Source: a virus
DNA length: 30,016 bases
Direction: 5' to 3' (one strand)
Virus record (IMG/VR): IMGVR_UViG_3300041403_000547
Span: 1-30,016 of that record
Positions 1-8,314 of the stretch are shown one piece after another (the first letter of the stretch is position 1; each line of letters opens with the position of its first letter). Both the position numbers and the translations under genes were made by a program. The notes beneath the pieces are model-generated. The model saw nothing but the letters and a program-made list of their open reading frames with translations, did no database searches and had not been told where the DNA came from.

Positions 1-513
1 CACCTCATAAAAACCAGCTTCGCTCCAGCAGTCGTCAAACATTGGGTTCTGGTTGAACTCCTCTGGCGTCGTCGGACGATCCCAGTCAGGCAGTTCAATC
101 CCCTGCTCGCCGTACCAATCGCGGACTAAGGTCCAGCAGTCGCTAACACCCCAAACCCATGAACGCCCGATCAGCGGCGCGACAAATCCTTCAGGGACAC
201 ACTGCCCCCATTGCTCGGTCTTGGGATTGACGATGTACCAAGGCAAGCCCGATTTTTCGCAGGCGACCTTGTCGGCTTCGCTTGGGATTGGCGGCGTGAC
301 TGGATGACTGTGGATGACCGCAGTGATCTCGCCTTTGTCCTCGGCTGCCGCGTAATCCACTGGGTCAAGGATGAAGAACTCGTTCCCTTCCGCCAGATTT
401 CGACACGGGAAATAATGCTCTCGCCCCTTGACCACCACCAGCAGACCACAGGCTTCACGCGGGTCTTCTGCTTGCGCGTGCTCCAGTGCCTTTGCCTTAG
501 CCGTCGCCTTCAT
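1..513 (-). CDS. Tail tip assembly protein, lambda gpK-like (partial, JAMM + NlpC/P60)
   Basis: The reading frame is open from an ATG at 513 to the left edge, so only the first 171 residues are present. Residues 15-85 look like a JAB/MPN (JAMM) metalloprotease, with Glu20, an HSHP motif at 68-71 and a Ser78-x2-Asp81 pair. A second domain begins near residue 118 and has the NlpC/P60 nucleophile region SDCWTLVRD with Cys126; its His is beyond the edge. This two-domain order is that of lambda gpK, which acts at the tail tip and is thought to process tail or cell-wall peptides. The ATG overlaps the upstream gpL-like stop (ATGA), consistent with the lambda M-L-K order. Confidence 0.88.
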   Translation of the reverse strand, partial: MKATAKAKALEHAQAEDPREACGLLVVVKGREHYFPCRNLAEGNEFFILDPVDYAAAEDKGEITAVIHSHPVTPPIPSEADKVACEKSGLPWYIVNPKTEQWGQCVPEGFVAPLIGRSWVWGVSDCWTLVRDWYGEQGIELPDWDRPTTPEEFNQNPMFDDCWSEAGFYEV

Positions 514-1253
514 CCGTTAAATGCGCCGATGCCAGGGAATCCTCCGAAAGGTAACTCAGCCGTCGAGCCGAAACGAGCCTGGCAACTGCTTAAACGTTTG
601 CCGCATTTGTCATCAGCAGAATCCGTGACAGCTTTGTCGTTCTCGTCAAAGAAACTGCTGCCGCTGTAGCCGCACTCTGAACCCTTGTAAATCCAGGGGC
701 AAAGATTGGCGCTGCACTGACGCTTAGGGGCGCGAACTCCCGCCAAGTCAAAACTCGCGCTTAGCTCAAAAGTGACCGCGTCTCTTGTCTCGCTGACCTT
801 TCGGGCAACGTAGTAAATCTCAGACGGCAGCGTTGCTGACGTGTCTGGCGTTCCGTAAGGATTTGTGCCGCCAGTGAAATTAACAGCGTCGATGTAGCGA
901 ACGAGCGTGCGAATCCGGGTCAGCTTGGCGCCGGTCAGATCGTTGCCTGCTGTCGTTTGATTCACATTAAGCAAGATTGCTGTGATGCTGCCGAGCAGAT
1001 TGGCGACCCTGATTGTTGGGCGGGGCAGGCTACCGCTTTCAGCGTTGTACTCAAATCCCTCGACCTCTATTGGCAGGGCGGAATAGGTGTTGCCGTCCCA
1101 AACGATGTTCCCGTTAGTGCTGAGCGCATTGGTGCCAGCGTGGAAGCGATAGGTGAAGGCGCTGCCATGGATGTTGGCGAACAGCTCCAGCTCAAACAGC
1201 TCGATGATGCTGCTTGGATTGATCTTTTGAAGCTCGGAGACTGGGATCGCCAT
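510..1253 (-). CDS. Minor tail protein, lambda gpL-like
   Basis: This 247-residue protein matches the phage minor tail protein L family, which forms part of the tail tip. The C-terminal part has a cysteine cluster (Cys180, Cys185, Cys194, Cys217, Cys224); lambda gpL uses such cysteines to bind an iron-sulfur cluster, and I infer the same here. It lies between the gpM-like and gpK-like genes, as in lambda. It shares one base with the upstream gene and four with the downstream one, so translation is probably coupled. Confidence 0.88.
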   Translation of the reverse strand: MAIPVSELQKINPSSIIELFELELFANIHGSAFTYRFHAGTNALSTNGNIVWDGNTYSALPIEVEGFEYNAESGSLPRPTIRVANLLGSITAILLNVNQTTAGNDLTGAKLTRIRTLVRYIDAVNFTGGTNPYGTPDTSATLPSEIYYVARKVSETRDAVTFELSASFDLAGVRAPKRQCSANLCPWIYKGSECGYSGSSFFDENDKAVTDSADDKCGKRLSSCQARFGSTAELPFGGFPGIGAFNG

Positions 1254-1600
1254 CAGGGCTCAAAGACTTGAATGAACCGTGCCGTGATCGTGGCGCGATT
1301 GTTGTAGGGGATTGACTTGCTCCATTCAGGGCAAATCCACTTATAGGAGGTTGTTTCGTCCAGAGGGGTCCAGTCAAAGCTGGCAGAATCCTCCGCCCTG
1401 GCATCCAAGAAAGTCTCGATGGTGTCGGCATCAGCCTCGGAGACATTCCAAGTCAGGTCCCACTGTTTTGGGTTCATGTGCGAAGGAATCCCATACAGCA
1501 AACGCTGCTGGTAGCCATCGCCGAACTGCACCGTTCGGGTGTTGGGGCGGCTGGTTTTCTGCGCGCCGTATGCCGGTGTGATTGAAGGGAAGGTAGCCAT
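1253..1600 (-). CDS. Minor tail protein, lambda gpM-like
   Basis: This 115-residue protein has the features of the gpM family of tail-tip proteins: an N-terminal FGDGYQQR motif, a central WDLTW segment and a beta-rich C-terminus. Its length is normal for the family (about 110 residues). It follows the tape measure gene directly (TAATG overlap at 1600) and precedes gpL, which is the lambda H-M-L order. It probably joins the tape measure to the tail tip. Confidence 0.85.
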   Translation of the reverse strand: MATFPSITPAYGAQKTSRPNTRTVQFGDGYQQRLLYGIPSHMNPKQWDLTWNVSEADADTIETFLDARAEDSASFDWTPLDETTSYKWICPEWSKSIPYNNRATITARFIQVFEP

Positions 1601-3546
1601 TACGCGAGCAAGCCTCCAGGGCGCTTCTGTTTGATTAGTTCTTGGCGGATAGCAATACCAATAGCTTCGCCAAGGCGCTTCGATTCATCGCCATTCCCTT
1701 CAACCCTACTGCCGGTTGCATCGACGCTTACGTTGATCGTGGCGCCGCCCATCGCGTTATTGGGGATGATGCTGCCGCTGCGTCCTGGCATGAACAGCTC
1801 AGGACCGCGCTCGCCAACGATTGCAGGTTTGCCGCCGGAGATGCTGCCGCCATCAGCAAAGCGAGGCAGACTCTTGAACAACGATGAGCCAGGGAACAGG
1901 CTGAACAGGGCAGTATTAACTGCGACCTGCAGGAGCTGGTTCGCCAGGTTGCGGAGCATGTTGGAGGCGACTTCTGCCAGCGACTTGGTCTGATCAACTG
2001 CTGCCATCAGCATGTCGCTGACGCCTGTTGCGATGGTCTGCCCAAGCTGCCCATAGATCTGCTCAAGGCGCTGGGCTTCTTTCTGCTGCTCTCTCAAAGC
2101 ATCAGCCTGCTTCTTGGCGTTTGCTTCGTTCAGATCCTTGATGCTGGCAGTTACGTTCTCGGTGCCATAAAGGACGTCGAGCTGTTCCTTGAGGACGTCC
2201 CTCGCTTCTTGAGATAGCAGCGGGAAGTTTCTGTCGATTTCTTCCTTTCTGACTGACAGCTCAAGACGTTTTTGCTCTTCGCTAGTCAATGCAGTAGCCA
2301 GCCTTGTTTGATCCTGAAGCTGCTGCAGCAACTTTTCCCCTGCTTCGGCTTGCTGCTGGAACGGAGTTTTCGTTGGTTTCTTGCCTTTGCCCTGAGTGCG
2401 CGCAGCTAGTAGCGCTGGCGGTGCTGACGCAGCAGCTACAGCAGGCGTGGTCGCTTCAGGGATGATCTGCCCCGTCTTGTAGCCGTATTGCTCGATCAGA
2501 TCCTTCTCTCGCTGGAGCTTGAGCTGATTGAACAGAGCTGGGTCAAGCTTGCCGCCGCCTCTGATCAAAGCGAGCTCTTTCGCCTCCTCCTCTGCTTGCC
2601 GGAGGATCTTGGTTCGCTGCTGCTGAGTCAGACCGAACTGCTCGGCGCGCCTTGCGGAGTTGATCAGTTGGTTAACAGAGTTGATCGCGCCAATCGCCTG
2701 ATCAAGGATTGCCTTAATTGCTGGGCTAAGAACCGTGCCAACGACCCGAGCAATGTTCTCGATGCCATCGACCAGGGTGCTGAACTTGCCTGACAGCGTG
2801 TCGGACTGAGCGATTGCACCCCCTGCATATTTGCCGCCTGTCTCCGTCAGCTTCTCAAGGGCGAAGTTGACAGCATCAGCGCCAATCCGACCAGACTCCA
2901 GTGCCTTGCGGAACTCATCAGCGCTCAGCTTGTACTCTTCGCGCAAGACGCCAGCGATGTCAACGCCGCGCTCCTGAAGCTGCAGTAGCTCTTCGCCCTG
3001 CAAGCGTCCTTTCGCTTGGATCTGACCAAAGGCAGTGGCAATGCCGCCCAGGTCAGCGCCAGTGGCACCAGCCACATCGGACAGACGCTTGGTGACATCG
3101 ACGATCTTTTCTGTCTCAAAGCCAAACGCCTTTAAGCGCTTTGCCGTCTCAATCAGCTCCGAGCTGGTGAAGGGAGTAACAGCGCCAAACGCCTGAAGCT
3201 CAGCGATGATGTTTTTGGCGTTATCAAGCGAGCCAGTCAGAACCTGCAGGCTTCTAGTTTGCGTCTCCAGTTCCGCAGTTTTGAAGATGACAAACCTTGC
3301 TGCCTGAATCGCGGTGAAGCCAGCCAGCAATCCGCGAATCGCCCTGCCAAGGTTGTTGACCCCAGTGCTTGCTGATTTGGCAGCGTTTCCGGTATCCCTG
3401 AGCTGACGATTGAACCCACGGATATTGTTTTGCGCCCCCCTGACAGCTTGCTCAAGCTGCTTGGTTTCGTTCTTGACTTTGCGCAGCGGGTTGAGAGCCT
3501 TTACGGCATCAACGATCAGTTCAACTCTGGACTGAGCGCTTGCCAC
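1600..3546 (-). CDS. Tail tape measure protein
   Basis: The gene starts with GTG and encodes 648 residues. The N-terminus is helical and charged. Residues about 85-280 match the tape-measure domain (TIGR02675 type) with its conserved FTSSELIETAKRLKAFG and QLQAKGRLQGEELLQL-like segments. A long Gln/Lys/Glu-rich coiled coil fills about 385-500. The C-terminus has a hydrophobic stretch and an IVGERGPELFMP motif typical of lambdoid tape measures. The protein sets tail length; at about 1.5 angstrom per residue of helix the tail would be near 100 nm, which is inference. It lies between the tail chaperones and gpM, as expected. Confidence 0.9.
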   Translation of the reverse strand: MASAQSRVELIVDAVKALNPLRKVKNETKQLEQAVRGAQNNIRGFNRQLRDTGNAAKSASTGVNNLGRAIRGLLAGFTAIQAARFVIFKTAELETQTRSLQVLTGSLDNAKNIIAELQAFGAVTPFTSSELIETAKRLKAFGFETEKIVDVTKRLSDVAGATGADLGGIATAFGQIQAKGRLQGEELLQLQERGVDIAGVLREEYKLSADEFRKALESGRIGADAVNFALEKLTETGGKYAGGAIAQSDTLSGKFSTLVDGIENIARVVGTVLSPAIKAILDQAIGAINSVNQLINSARRAEQFGLTQQQRTKILRQAEEEAKELALIRGGGKLDPALFNQLKLQREKDLIEQYGYKTGQIIPEATTPAVAAASAPPALLAARTQGKGKKPTKTPFQQQAEAGEKLLQQLQDQTRLATALTSEEQKRLELSVRKEEIDRNFPLLSQEARDVLKEQLDVLYGTENVTASIKDLNEANAKKQADALREQQKEAQRLEQIYGQLGQTIATGVSDMLMAAVDQTKSLAEVASNMLRNLANQLLQVAVNTALFSLFPGSSLFKSLPRFADGGSISGGKPAIVGERGPELFMPGRSGSIIPNNAMGGATINVSVDATGSRVEGNGDESKRLGEAIGIAIRQELIKQKRPGGLLA

Positions 3547-3574
3547 CGCTGCTATCGCTTACAGATGACCCAAT

Positions 3575-4107
3575 CTATCGCCGCTGATTCTTCGCGCGTT
3601 GCATCGCCTCCTGCTCGCGCTCGTTCTTCAGCTCATAGAACGCAGCGTAATAGGCAAGCTCCGCATCGGTCAGCTCGTTACGCATCCGGCTGACCGTCAT
3701 CCCCAACTCGCAGGACAAGAAGAACTCAAAGAAGAGCCAGTTGTCCTGCTTCAGTCGTTTTTTGCTTCCTCAAGCGTTTCATCGTCGCCCAGACCGAACA
3801 GGAACAGCTCCAGCTCGTTCAAGACTGACTCAGGCAACATGCGCTGCAGCTTGGCGGCATCAGCAGGCGCAAAAGCTTTGCTGCCATCCTGCAGCTCAGC
3901 CTTCTGGCACAGCATCTGGGTGCTGATGTCCAACGCCTCGTCCGTACCAGCCAGGGCTTGCGCCTTCTTGCGGTCAGCCCTGGTGATCGGCGGGAAATAA
4001 AGATCCACCAACGCATCACCGCTGGCGTTCTTCAATACAAACTTGCGGCGCTGGTTAAGGTCAAACGCCTCAACCAGCATGTCAACTGTCCGCTTTTGTA
4101 CTGGCAT
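3575..4107 (-). CDS. Tail assembly chaperone fusion (gpGT-like) made by -1 frameshift
   Basis: The 118-residue zero-frame gene at 3751-4107 ends just after the heptamer A AAA AAC (minus strand, 3763-3757). If ribosomes slip back one base there, translation continues for 60 residues to the TAG at 3577-3575, giving a 177-residue fusion. The extension carries NWLFFEFFL and GMTVSRMRNEL segments like those of gpT/DUF4035-type chaperones, and it has no start codon of its own near the join. In lambda both the short and fused products (gpG and gpGT) coat the tape measure protein before tail tube assembly. The spacing from the slip site to the zero-frame stop is only two codons. Confidence 0.85.
3751..4107 (-). 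CDS. Tail assembly chaperone, short form (gpG-like)
   Basis: This is the unshifted product of the chaperone gene, 118 residues starting at an ATG at 4107. It is mixed alpha/beta with a QRRKFVLKN beta segment near the start and a helical, acidic C-terminus ending near LEEAKND. Its place between the major tail protein and the tape measure gene fits a gpG-like chaperone. The last codons include the slippery heptamer used for the longer form. Confidence 0.82.
   Translation of the reverse strand: MPVQKRTVDMLVEAFDLNQRRKFVLKNASGDALVDLYFPPITRADRKKAQALAGTDEALDISTQMLCQKAELQDGSKAFAPADAAKLQRMLPESVLNELELFLFGLGDDETLEEAKND
3757..3763 (-). promoter_or_regulatory. Programmed -1 ribosomal frameshift site
   Basis: On the minus strand the bases read A AAA AAC in the zero frame of the chaperone gene (codons GCA AAA AAC). 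This is a canonical X-XXY-YYZ slippery heptamer. The zero frame stops two codons later and the -1 frame is open for 60 more codons. Confidence 0.88.
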
Positions 4108-4142
4108 CAGAGCTTATTTAATCGCCCTGATACTACACCTCA

Positions 4143-4565
4143 TCACTCAAGGTTGCCGGTGATGGTGCCACTGGTGATGAAGTTGCAGCTCACAACAACA
4201 AGCTCACCGACGGTGGAACTGATCTCCATGTCAGTGATGATGCCAGCAAAGCTGATCGAATCAGTGCCGCTGGTGGTGCCGGTAGTGAACAGCTCGAAGG
4301 TTGCGTCTGCGCCGTCAGCAGTGGTCAGCACGTCTTCCAGGAAGCCAGGTTGACCAGTTGCGTCGGGGTCATAAACCAGCTCGACGGTGCCGGAGCCGGA
4401 GATCAGGCTGCCAACAAAGGAACGAAAGGTGTCACCGTGATCGGTAACGTCCAGGGTTTCCTTAGTGGTGGTCAGGCTCCAGCTACGGGTGCCGACGATA
4501 GTTGCATTAGTGCTGCCAGCGGCGTCGAACTGGACTGCGCCCTGTTCGCCTCGAAGGATTGCCAT
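4143..4565 (-). CDS. Major tail (tube) protein
   Basis: This 140-residue protein is rich in Thr, Ser, Gly and Val and is mostly beta, as are siphovirus tail tube proteins. Recognisable segments are the N-terminal AILRGEQGAVQFD, a SWSLTTTKETLDVTDHGD strand pair and TDMEISSTVGELVVVSCNFITSG near the end. These match short tail tube proteins that build the non-contractile tail. The gene lies between the tail terminator and the chaperones, its normal place. A 35-base gap with no obvious hairpin separates it from the chaperone gene. Confidence 0.85.
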   Translation of the reverse strand: MAILRGEQGAVQFDAAGSTNATIVGTRSWSLTTTKETLDVTDHGDTFRSFVGSLISGSGTVELVYDPDATGQPGFLEDVLTTADGADATFELFTTGTTSGTDSISFAGIITDMEISSTVGELVVVSCNFITSGTITGNLE

Positions 4566-4568
4566 GGG

Positions 4569-4994
4569 TCAGAGTTCCTCGATGGATTCAAAGGTCACAC
4601 GGACCTGGGTTTGAAAGTAGCCCTCGGGAGCTGGTGAAGCCAGTGCCTCTGGACCTGTTGGAGCGTCGAAGAAAACCCCCGACACGTTCACCCTATTGTA
4701 AAGATCACGGATTCTCTTCCCGATTGTGTAGTTGGCGCCAGGTCCAACACCAGGGGCAGAAAAGATATTGATTGTCAGTAAGCCGAAGATGCGGTTTTGG
4801 CTGTTGCTGGTGCTGCCCTGGCTTAGGTATTCGTTAGCGCCAAAGGTGGTCAGGCATTGAACCCAGCTTGACGCTGGGGTCGGCTCAAACGCCATGTTGT
4901 GAAAGACGACCGGGATGGCGGGGTCTTCCGCTAGCTCAGTGGCGAGGCGTCCTTCGATGACAGAGCGGACGGTGTTGAGGTTGGTAGCTGCCAT
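4569..4994 (-). CDS. Tail terminator protein (gpU-like)
   Basis: The 141-residue product is alpha/beta with an N-terminal helix (NTVRSVIEGRLATEL), a central WVQC strand and a C-terminal FQTQVRVTFESIEEL strand. This pattern is that of gpU/DUF4128-type tail terminators, which cap the tail tube and join it to the head. It starts on the last base of the upstream gp10-like gene and ends three bases before the tail tube gene. The assignment rests on fold pattern and gene order. Confidence 0.7.
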   Translation of the reverse strand: MAATNLNTVRSVIEGRLATELAEDPAIPVVFHNMAFEPTPASSWVQCLTTFGANEYLSQGSTSNSQNRIFGLLTINIFSAPGVGPGANYTIGKRIRDLYNRVNVSGVFFDAPTGPEALASPAPEGYFQTQVRVTFESIEEL

Positions 4995-5368
4995 CAGTTG
5001 CCCCTAGCGATTGCTCTTATCAGTTTGGGCACATCTTTAGCCGCAATCTCCTTGCCCAGCAGGTCAGGGAATCCCTTGATCGCTCCCACCCTGGTTCGCC
5101 ATTGCCCCTTCCAAGATGGCGGCAGGTTCGTGCCATACATCACCGGCTCGGCGTATTGCAGGTTGTTGATGATGCGCCCGGTGTAAGGCTCGCTGACATT
5201 GACTTGCCAAGACTGGCGAAGCACTCCAGTGTCTACAGGCGTACCGAGGTTTGGTGGCTGCCGAGTCTGCAGCTCGAACTGCCACTTCAGCGTCGTGCGC
5301 TTGACCAGCGTTTGAATCTGGTCATCAAACAGGTCGCCAATCTGATCGAGCTTGATGTTCCGTGCCAT
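4994..5368 (-). CDS. HK97 gp10-like neck/tail completion protein
   Basis: The 124-residue protein has the hallmark segment GTPVDTGVLRQSW near residues 42-54, followed by a beta region with YAEPVMYGT, both typical of the HK97 gp10 family (also called minor tail protein Z-like). These proteins act at the head-tail joint. The gene sits between the head-closure candidate and the tail terminator. The C-terminal helix (KEIAAKDVPKLIRAIARGN) is also usual for the family. Confidence 0.8.
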   Translation of the reverse strand: MARNIKLDQIGDLFDDQIQTLVKRTTLKWQFELQTRQPPNLGTPVDTGVLRQSWQVNVSEPYTGRIINNLQYAEPVMYGTNLPPSWKGQWRTRVGAIKGFPDLLGKEIAAKDVPKLIRAIARGN

Positions 5369-5370
5369 CG

Positions 5371-5727
5371 CTACGCCCTCAAGATCAGCTCGTAGACGAT
5401 CGCCGTATTGTCCTGCTCTGTGATGTTGACCTGGATGATCTGGTGGGCAACGCCGCCGATCACCACGCGATCCTTCGTCTCCGGTGCAGTGGTCACAGCA
5501 GAGGCAGCAATCAGCAAGCGCTTGTCGCCTGCCTGCACCAGCTCGTTAACTTCCCGCAGAGCAACGTCGCTCAGGACGCCCTTGATCGTGCTATCCGACT
5601 CAGACTCGGTGACAGCACCAGTGGTCGTGTTGTAGCTCCCGCCCGTCACGATCCGTACCGTCACATCGCCGCCAAACTTGCTGACGACCTTGTTGGCAAC
5701 CTTGCGTAGCGAGCTGGAAAGTGCCAT
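5371..5727 (-). CDS. Probable head closure / head-tail joining protein
   Basis: I chose the ATG at 5727, which overlaps the previous stop (TGATG) and gives 118 residues; seven more in-frame codons upstream lie inside the previous gene. The protein is beta-rich, with TVRIVTGGSYNTTTGAV, IKGVLSD, DKRLLIAA and KDRVVIGGVAHQIIQV segments. This resembles phage head-closure (stopper) proteins that act between connector and tail. Position between head-adjacent genes and the gp10-like gene agrees. Confidence 0.65.
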   Translation of the reverse strand: MALSSSLRKVANKVVSKFGGDVTVRIVTGGSYNTTTGAVTESESDSTIKGVLSDVALREVNELVQAGDKRLLIAASAVTTAPETKDRVVIGGVAHQIIQVNITEQDNTAIVYELILRA

Positions 5728-5981
5728 CAGATCTTGTACGCAATGCACGCCCCATTCTGGAGCTTGATGCTGGTGAAGTATCCAGTCAGGTGAGCGCCCT
5801 GATCAACGGTGGCACCAGCAAAGCTGTTGTCGATCACGTTGGTGCTGACGATGGCGCTGATCGTGCTGCTCTCGTAAAAATCGATATGCATGAACTGCCC
5901 GGTATGCGTCGCCGTGTCGTTAATGATCTCAGCGCCTACCGCGTAGTCAACACCTGAAGTACCGCCGTGAGACTTAGCCAT
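5727..5981 (-). CDS. Small cyanophage-type protein, paralogue of the next gene upstream
   Basis: The 84-residue protein has unknown function. It is beta-rich with alternating hydrophobic residues and ends in GYFTSIKLQNGACIAYKI. The gene at 5983-6240 encodes a relative of similar length with the same ending (IAYKI), a shared TGxxxxI segment and the same 3' DNA TACAAGATCTGA. The pair therefore looks like a tandem duplication. Small beta-sandwich decoration or fibre-base proteins are possible, given the place beside virion genes, but nothing in the sequence proves this. Confidence 0.72.
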   Translation of the reverse strand: MAKSHGGTSGVDYAVGAEIINDTATHTGQFMHIDFYESSTISAIVSTNVIDNSFAGATVDQGAHLTGYFTSIKLQNGACIAYKI

Positions 5982-5982
5982 G

Positions 5983-6240
5983 TCAGATCTTGTAAGCGAT
6001 CACAGCGCCGGATGAGCTCAGGGTAAAAGCGGTAAAAACTCCTTGGATCTCGAATCCTGCAGGCAGTGACTCACCGACAAGACTGTTCCCTGTCCAGTTT
6101 TGCGCGGTAAGAGCGCTGAAACTGGTGTTGTTTTTTAGAATCGTGATTCGATTCCACCTGCCAGTTTGAGCATCGGTGCTGCTAACAAAGTCAGCGCCAA
6201 TGCTATAGGCAGGATCGATGCTAACTCTGTTGTCAGCCAT
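5983..6240 (-). CDS. Small cyanophage-type protein, tandem paralogue
   Basis: The start is the ATG at 6240, which overlaps the upstream stop (TGATG); a GTG one codon earlier is less likely. The 85-residue product has a SIGADFVSSTDAQTGRWNRI N-terminal half, an NWTGNSLVGESLPAG middle and the ending SSSGAVIAYKI. It shares length, spacing and ending with the following gene (5727-5981). The function is unknown; both are probably virion-associated by context. Confidence 0.74.
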   Translation of the reverse strand: MADNRVSIDPAYSIGADFVSSTDAQTGRWNRITILKNNTSFSALTAQNWTGNSLVGESLPAGFEIQGVFTAFTLSSSGAVIAYKI

Positions 6241-6548
6241 CACGCAAAGACCCGGTAAGGCTGCTCAGGGGTTACAGCGTACTGCTCCCAGCCAGCAGGC
6301 AACTCACCAACGTAGTTGACGTGCCAGCCATCGAGCACGGTGGGTTCGGTGATGACGTTGCCTTCTTCGTCCCACTCACCACCACGGGAAATGGTGCCGA
6401 TTACATCAAGGGCGTGATAGTGGCTAGCGGTGATGGGATTCTGGTCTTCATCAAGCAGACCAGCGTCATCAAGTGCAGCCATGCCGACAGCAGCATCTGC
6501 AAACCGGAAGAACGGACCGATGGGCGGTGTGAGGATTTCTTCTTCCAT
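6240..6548 (-). CDS. Small conserved phage protein of unknown function
   Basis: This 102-residue acidic protein begins at an ATG two bases after the previous stop. It contains PITASHYHALDVIG, a Gly/Glu-rich turn, DGWHVNYVGELPAGWE and ends PYRVFA. I recognise this as a type of small protein often found beside tail-fibre or adaptor genes in phages, without known function. It is probably co-translated with the paralogue pair downstream. Confidence 0.7.
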   Translation of the reverse strand: MEEEILTPPIGPFFRFADAAVGMAALDDAGLLDEDQNPITASHYHALDVIGTISRGGEWDEEGNVITEPTVLDGWHVNYVGELPAGWEQYAVTPEQPYRVFA

Positions 6549-6550
6549 GG

Positions 6551-8314
6551 TTAGGTAGTAATGGTTTGCAGGGTGTCGTTAGAAAGGCGGGTTGGCCAGT
6601 AGGTTAGGCGGTTGATGGTGCCACTAAAACCAAGTGCTCCGCCAACTCTTGATCTAAGTGTCATTTGGTTGAGTGATTGCGGCCCGGCAGTGTTCGCTTC
6701 GGCAGAAGTAATACCTCTAGTCGCTGCAACCGAAATGGAACTATCCCATGATTGCGCCATCGAAGCGATTTCACCAGAAAGAACAGCGGGCATTCCAGTC
6801 AAAAGTGTATTAACACCTGATCCTGCTGTGACAGTGCCTGCATACACTTGATTGGTGTTATTCCATAACCCGACATGTCTTTCGTTAGCAATTGTTCCAT
6901 CTGACAGGTCGTACAGCAGCTTGAAGCCAGAAAGAGGCATTTGGTGGGATATACTCCCAGCAAACACCGTCCCCTCATCCTGCCGATACCAAGAAGAGAA
7001 GTTCGTCCCCGTAATACTCGCCACGTCAGCAGCGCGGGTGACGGTAGAACCTTCGGTGGGGATGTAGCTGGTGGGGAAGGAACCGGCTTCTAACTGGGCT
7101 CCCCAGAGGTAAACACCGCCAGAGTCGGTAACTGTTCTGCTTCCATCTGTGTCAGCTAAATAAATAGAGACAAAAGTTGCTGTAGCGCTAGACGAAACAA
7201 TACAGCGATACCAGCCATCGCCAACGCTTACAATGCTTGCCGTGTGGTCTGATTGTTGTGTGCCTACAGTACCACTTGCAAGATCAAACCATGTTTCCCC
7301 ATTGCCACTTGTATTAGTCAGGATAGATATTTTTGACTTGGTACTAGCTTTGGCGTAGACAGAAACAGTCGGAGTTGCAGTGTTTGTAGAGACATTTACA
7401 TTGCCCGCGCTGGTCTGGCCAGATGCCTGCTGAATAAAGTCGGCGGTTAGTGTGCCGTTTGGCGCAGTAGTTGCATTAACGGTAGATCCGCTGCCGAAGG
7501 CTCGCAAACGAGCCGTATTCCACGTCGTCGAAAAATCTTCCGACTGCAGCAACAAATTCGTCCTACTTTCCTCCACCAACAACCCCAAGCTCTCACCCGT
7601 CTCTGGGTCGTGATCAAACCGTGGAGCACTGTTGATCGCGGTGGTGGTTTTGACGTATTGTCCGGCGGTGCTGGATTGCTCTAGTTGGGCGCCCCAAACA
7701 TATACTGTTGCGGAATTTCCAGTTCCTCCCACTACAGTGCGCACATCCAAACCTACTTGAGCTTGCGCTGGATTTGTAGTGTAATTAACTGAAACACTAA
7801 ACCTTTGCCAAGTGGTAGTGACGTTGCAGGTAGTAATTTCTGATTCCGTACCAGTGCTGTTTGAAATTCGTAACAAAACACTTTGAGCAGAATCAGCTCG
7901 CAACCAAATAGAGGCTGTGTGATTGCCTGTTGTTGAATATGAGATTCTTGTATAATAGTAACCAGTAGAAGTCAGTGCAACAGTATCTGCAGTTGTTGTA
8001 CCTATAGGGCTAGTCGCAGTGTCAGAAGTTATGGTTGCACCAGACTGAAGCGGACTTGTCCACTGACTTACGTCCTCCGACTGCAACAGTAAATTAGTAA
8101 CCGCCGTTCTAATCACCCCATCGCCGTCAACATACGTTGCGCTACTTTGGCGGGTGTGGTCAACAAGAGTCTTGCCCGTAACACTGTCAACAAGACTCCC
8201 ATTGCTTGAAAAATTAAGGTCAAGAGTGGGTCTAGCTCCACCAAGATCGTAGAGCTGGTCACCAAGACCGTTGTAGGAACTTGATGCGCTTGCCTTGGTG
8301 ACGCCCAGTTTCAT
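6551..8314 (-). CDS. Large virion protein with two carbohydrate-binding-like repeats and LamG-like C-terminus
   Basis: The 587-residue protein starts with a head-like segment containing PTLDLNFSSNGSLVDSVTGK and a YVDGDGVI motif. Two repeats of about 165 residues follow: each opens with TNLLLQSEDxS and closes with YVWGAQLE or YLWGAQLE (about 77-215 and 255-415). Such repeats are jelly-roll, carbohydrate-binding-like modules common in phage fibres. The last 160 residues (GTVFAGSISHQ to INRLTYWPTRLS) resemble a concanavalin/LamG-like domain. The likely role is host-surface binding as a fibre or head fibre. Its base composition looks more AT-rich than its neighbours, which may mean recent exchange. 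Confidence 0.78.
   Translation of the reverse strand: MKLGVTKASASSSYNGLGDQLYDLGGARPTLDLNFSSNGSLVDSVTGKTLVDHTRQSSATYVDGDGVIRTAVTNLLLQSEDVSQWTSPLQSGATITSDTATSPIGTTTADTVALTSTGYYYTRISYSTTGNHTASIWLRADSAQSVLLRISNSTGTESEITTCNVTTTWQRFSVSVNYTTNPAQAQVGLDVRTVVGGTGNSATVYVWGAQLEQSSTAGQYVKTTTAINSAPRFDHDPETGESLGLLVEESRTNLLLQSEDFSTTWNTARLRAFGSGSTVNATTAPNGTLTADFIQQASGQTSAGNVNVSTNTATPTVSVYAKASTKSKISILTNTSGNGETWFDLASGTVGTQQSDHTASIVSVGDGWYRCIVSSSATATFVSIYLADTDGSRTVTDSGGVYLWGAQLEAGSFPTSYIPTEGSTVTRAADVASITGTNFSSWYRQDEGTVFAGSISHQMPLSGFKLLYDLSDGTIANERHVGLWNNTNQVYAGTVTAGSGVNTLLTGMPAVLSGEIASMAQSWDSSISVAATRGITSAEANTAGPQSLNQMTLRSRVGGALGFSGTINRLTYWPTRLSNDTLQTITT

Noticed and set aside
211-669. A 152-codon plus-strand frame across the gpK/gpL junction
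   Set aside because: It lies opposite two clear tail genes with JAMM, NlpC and gpL motifs and shows no family pattern.
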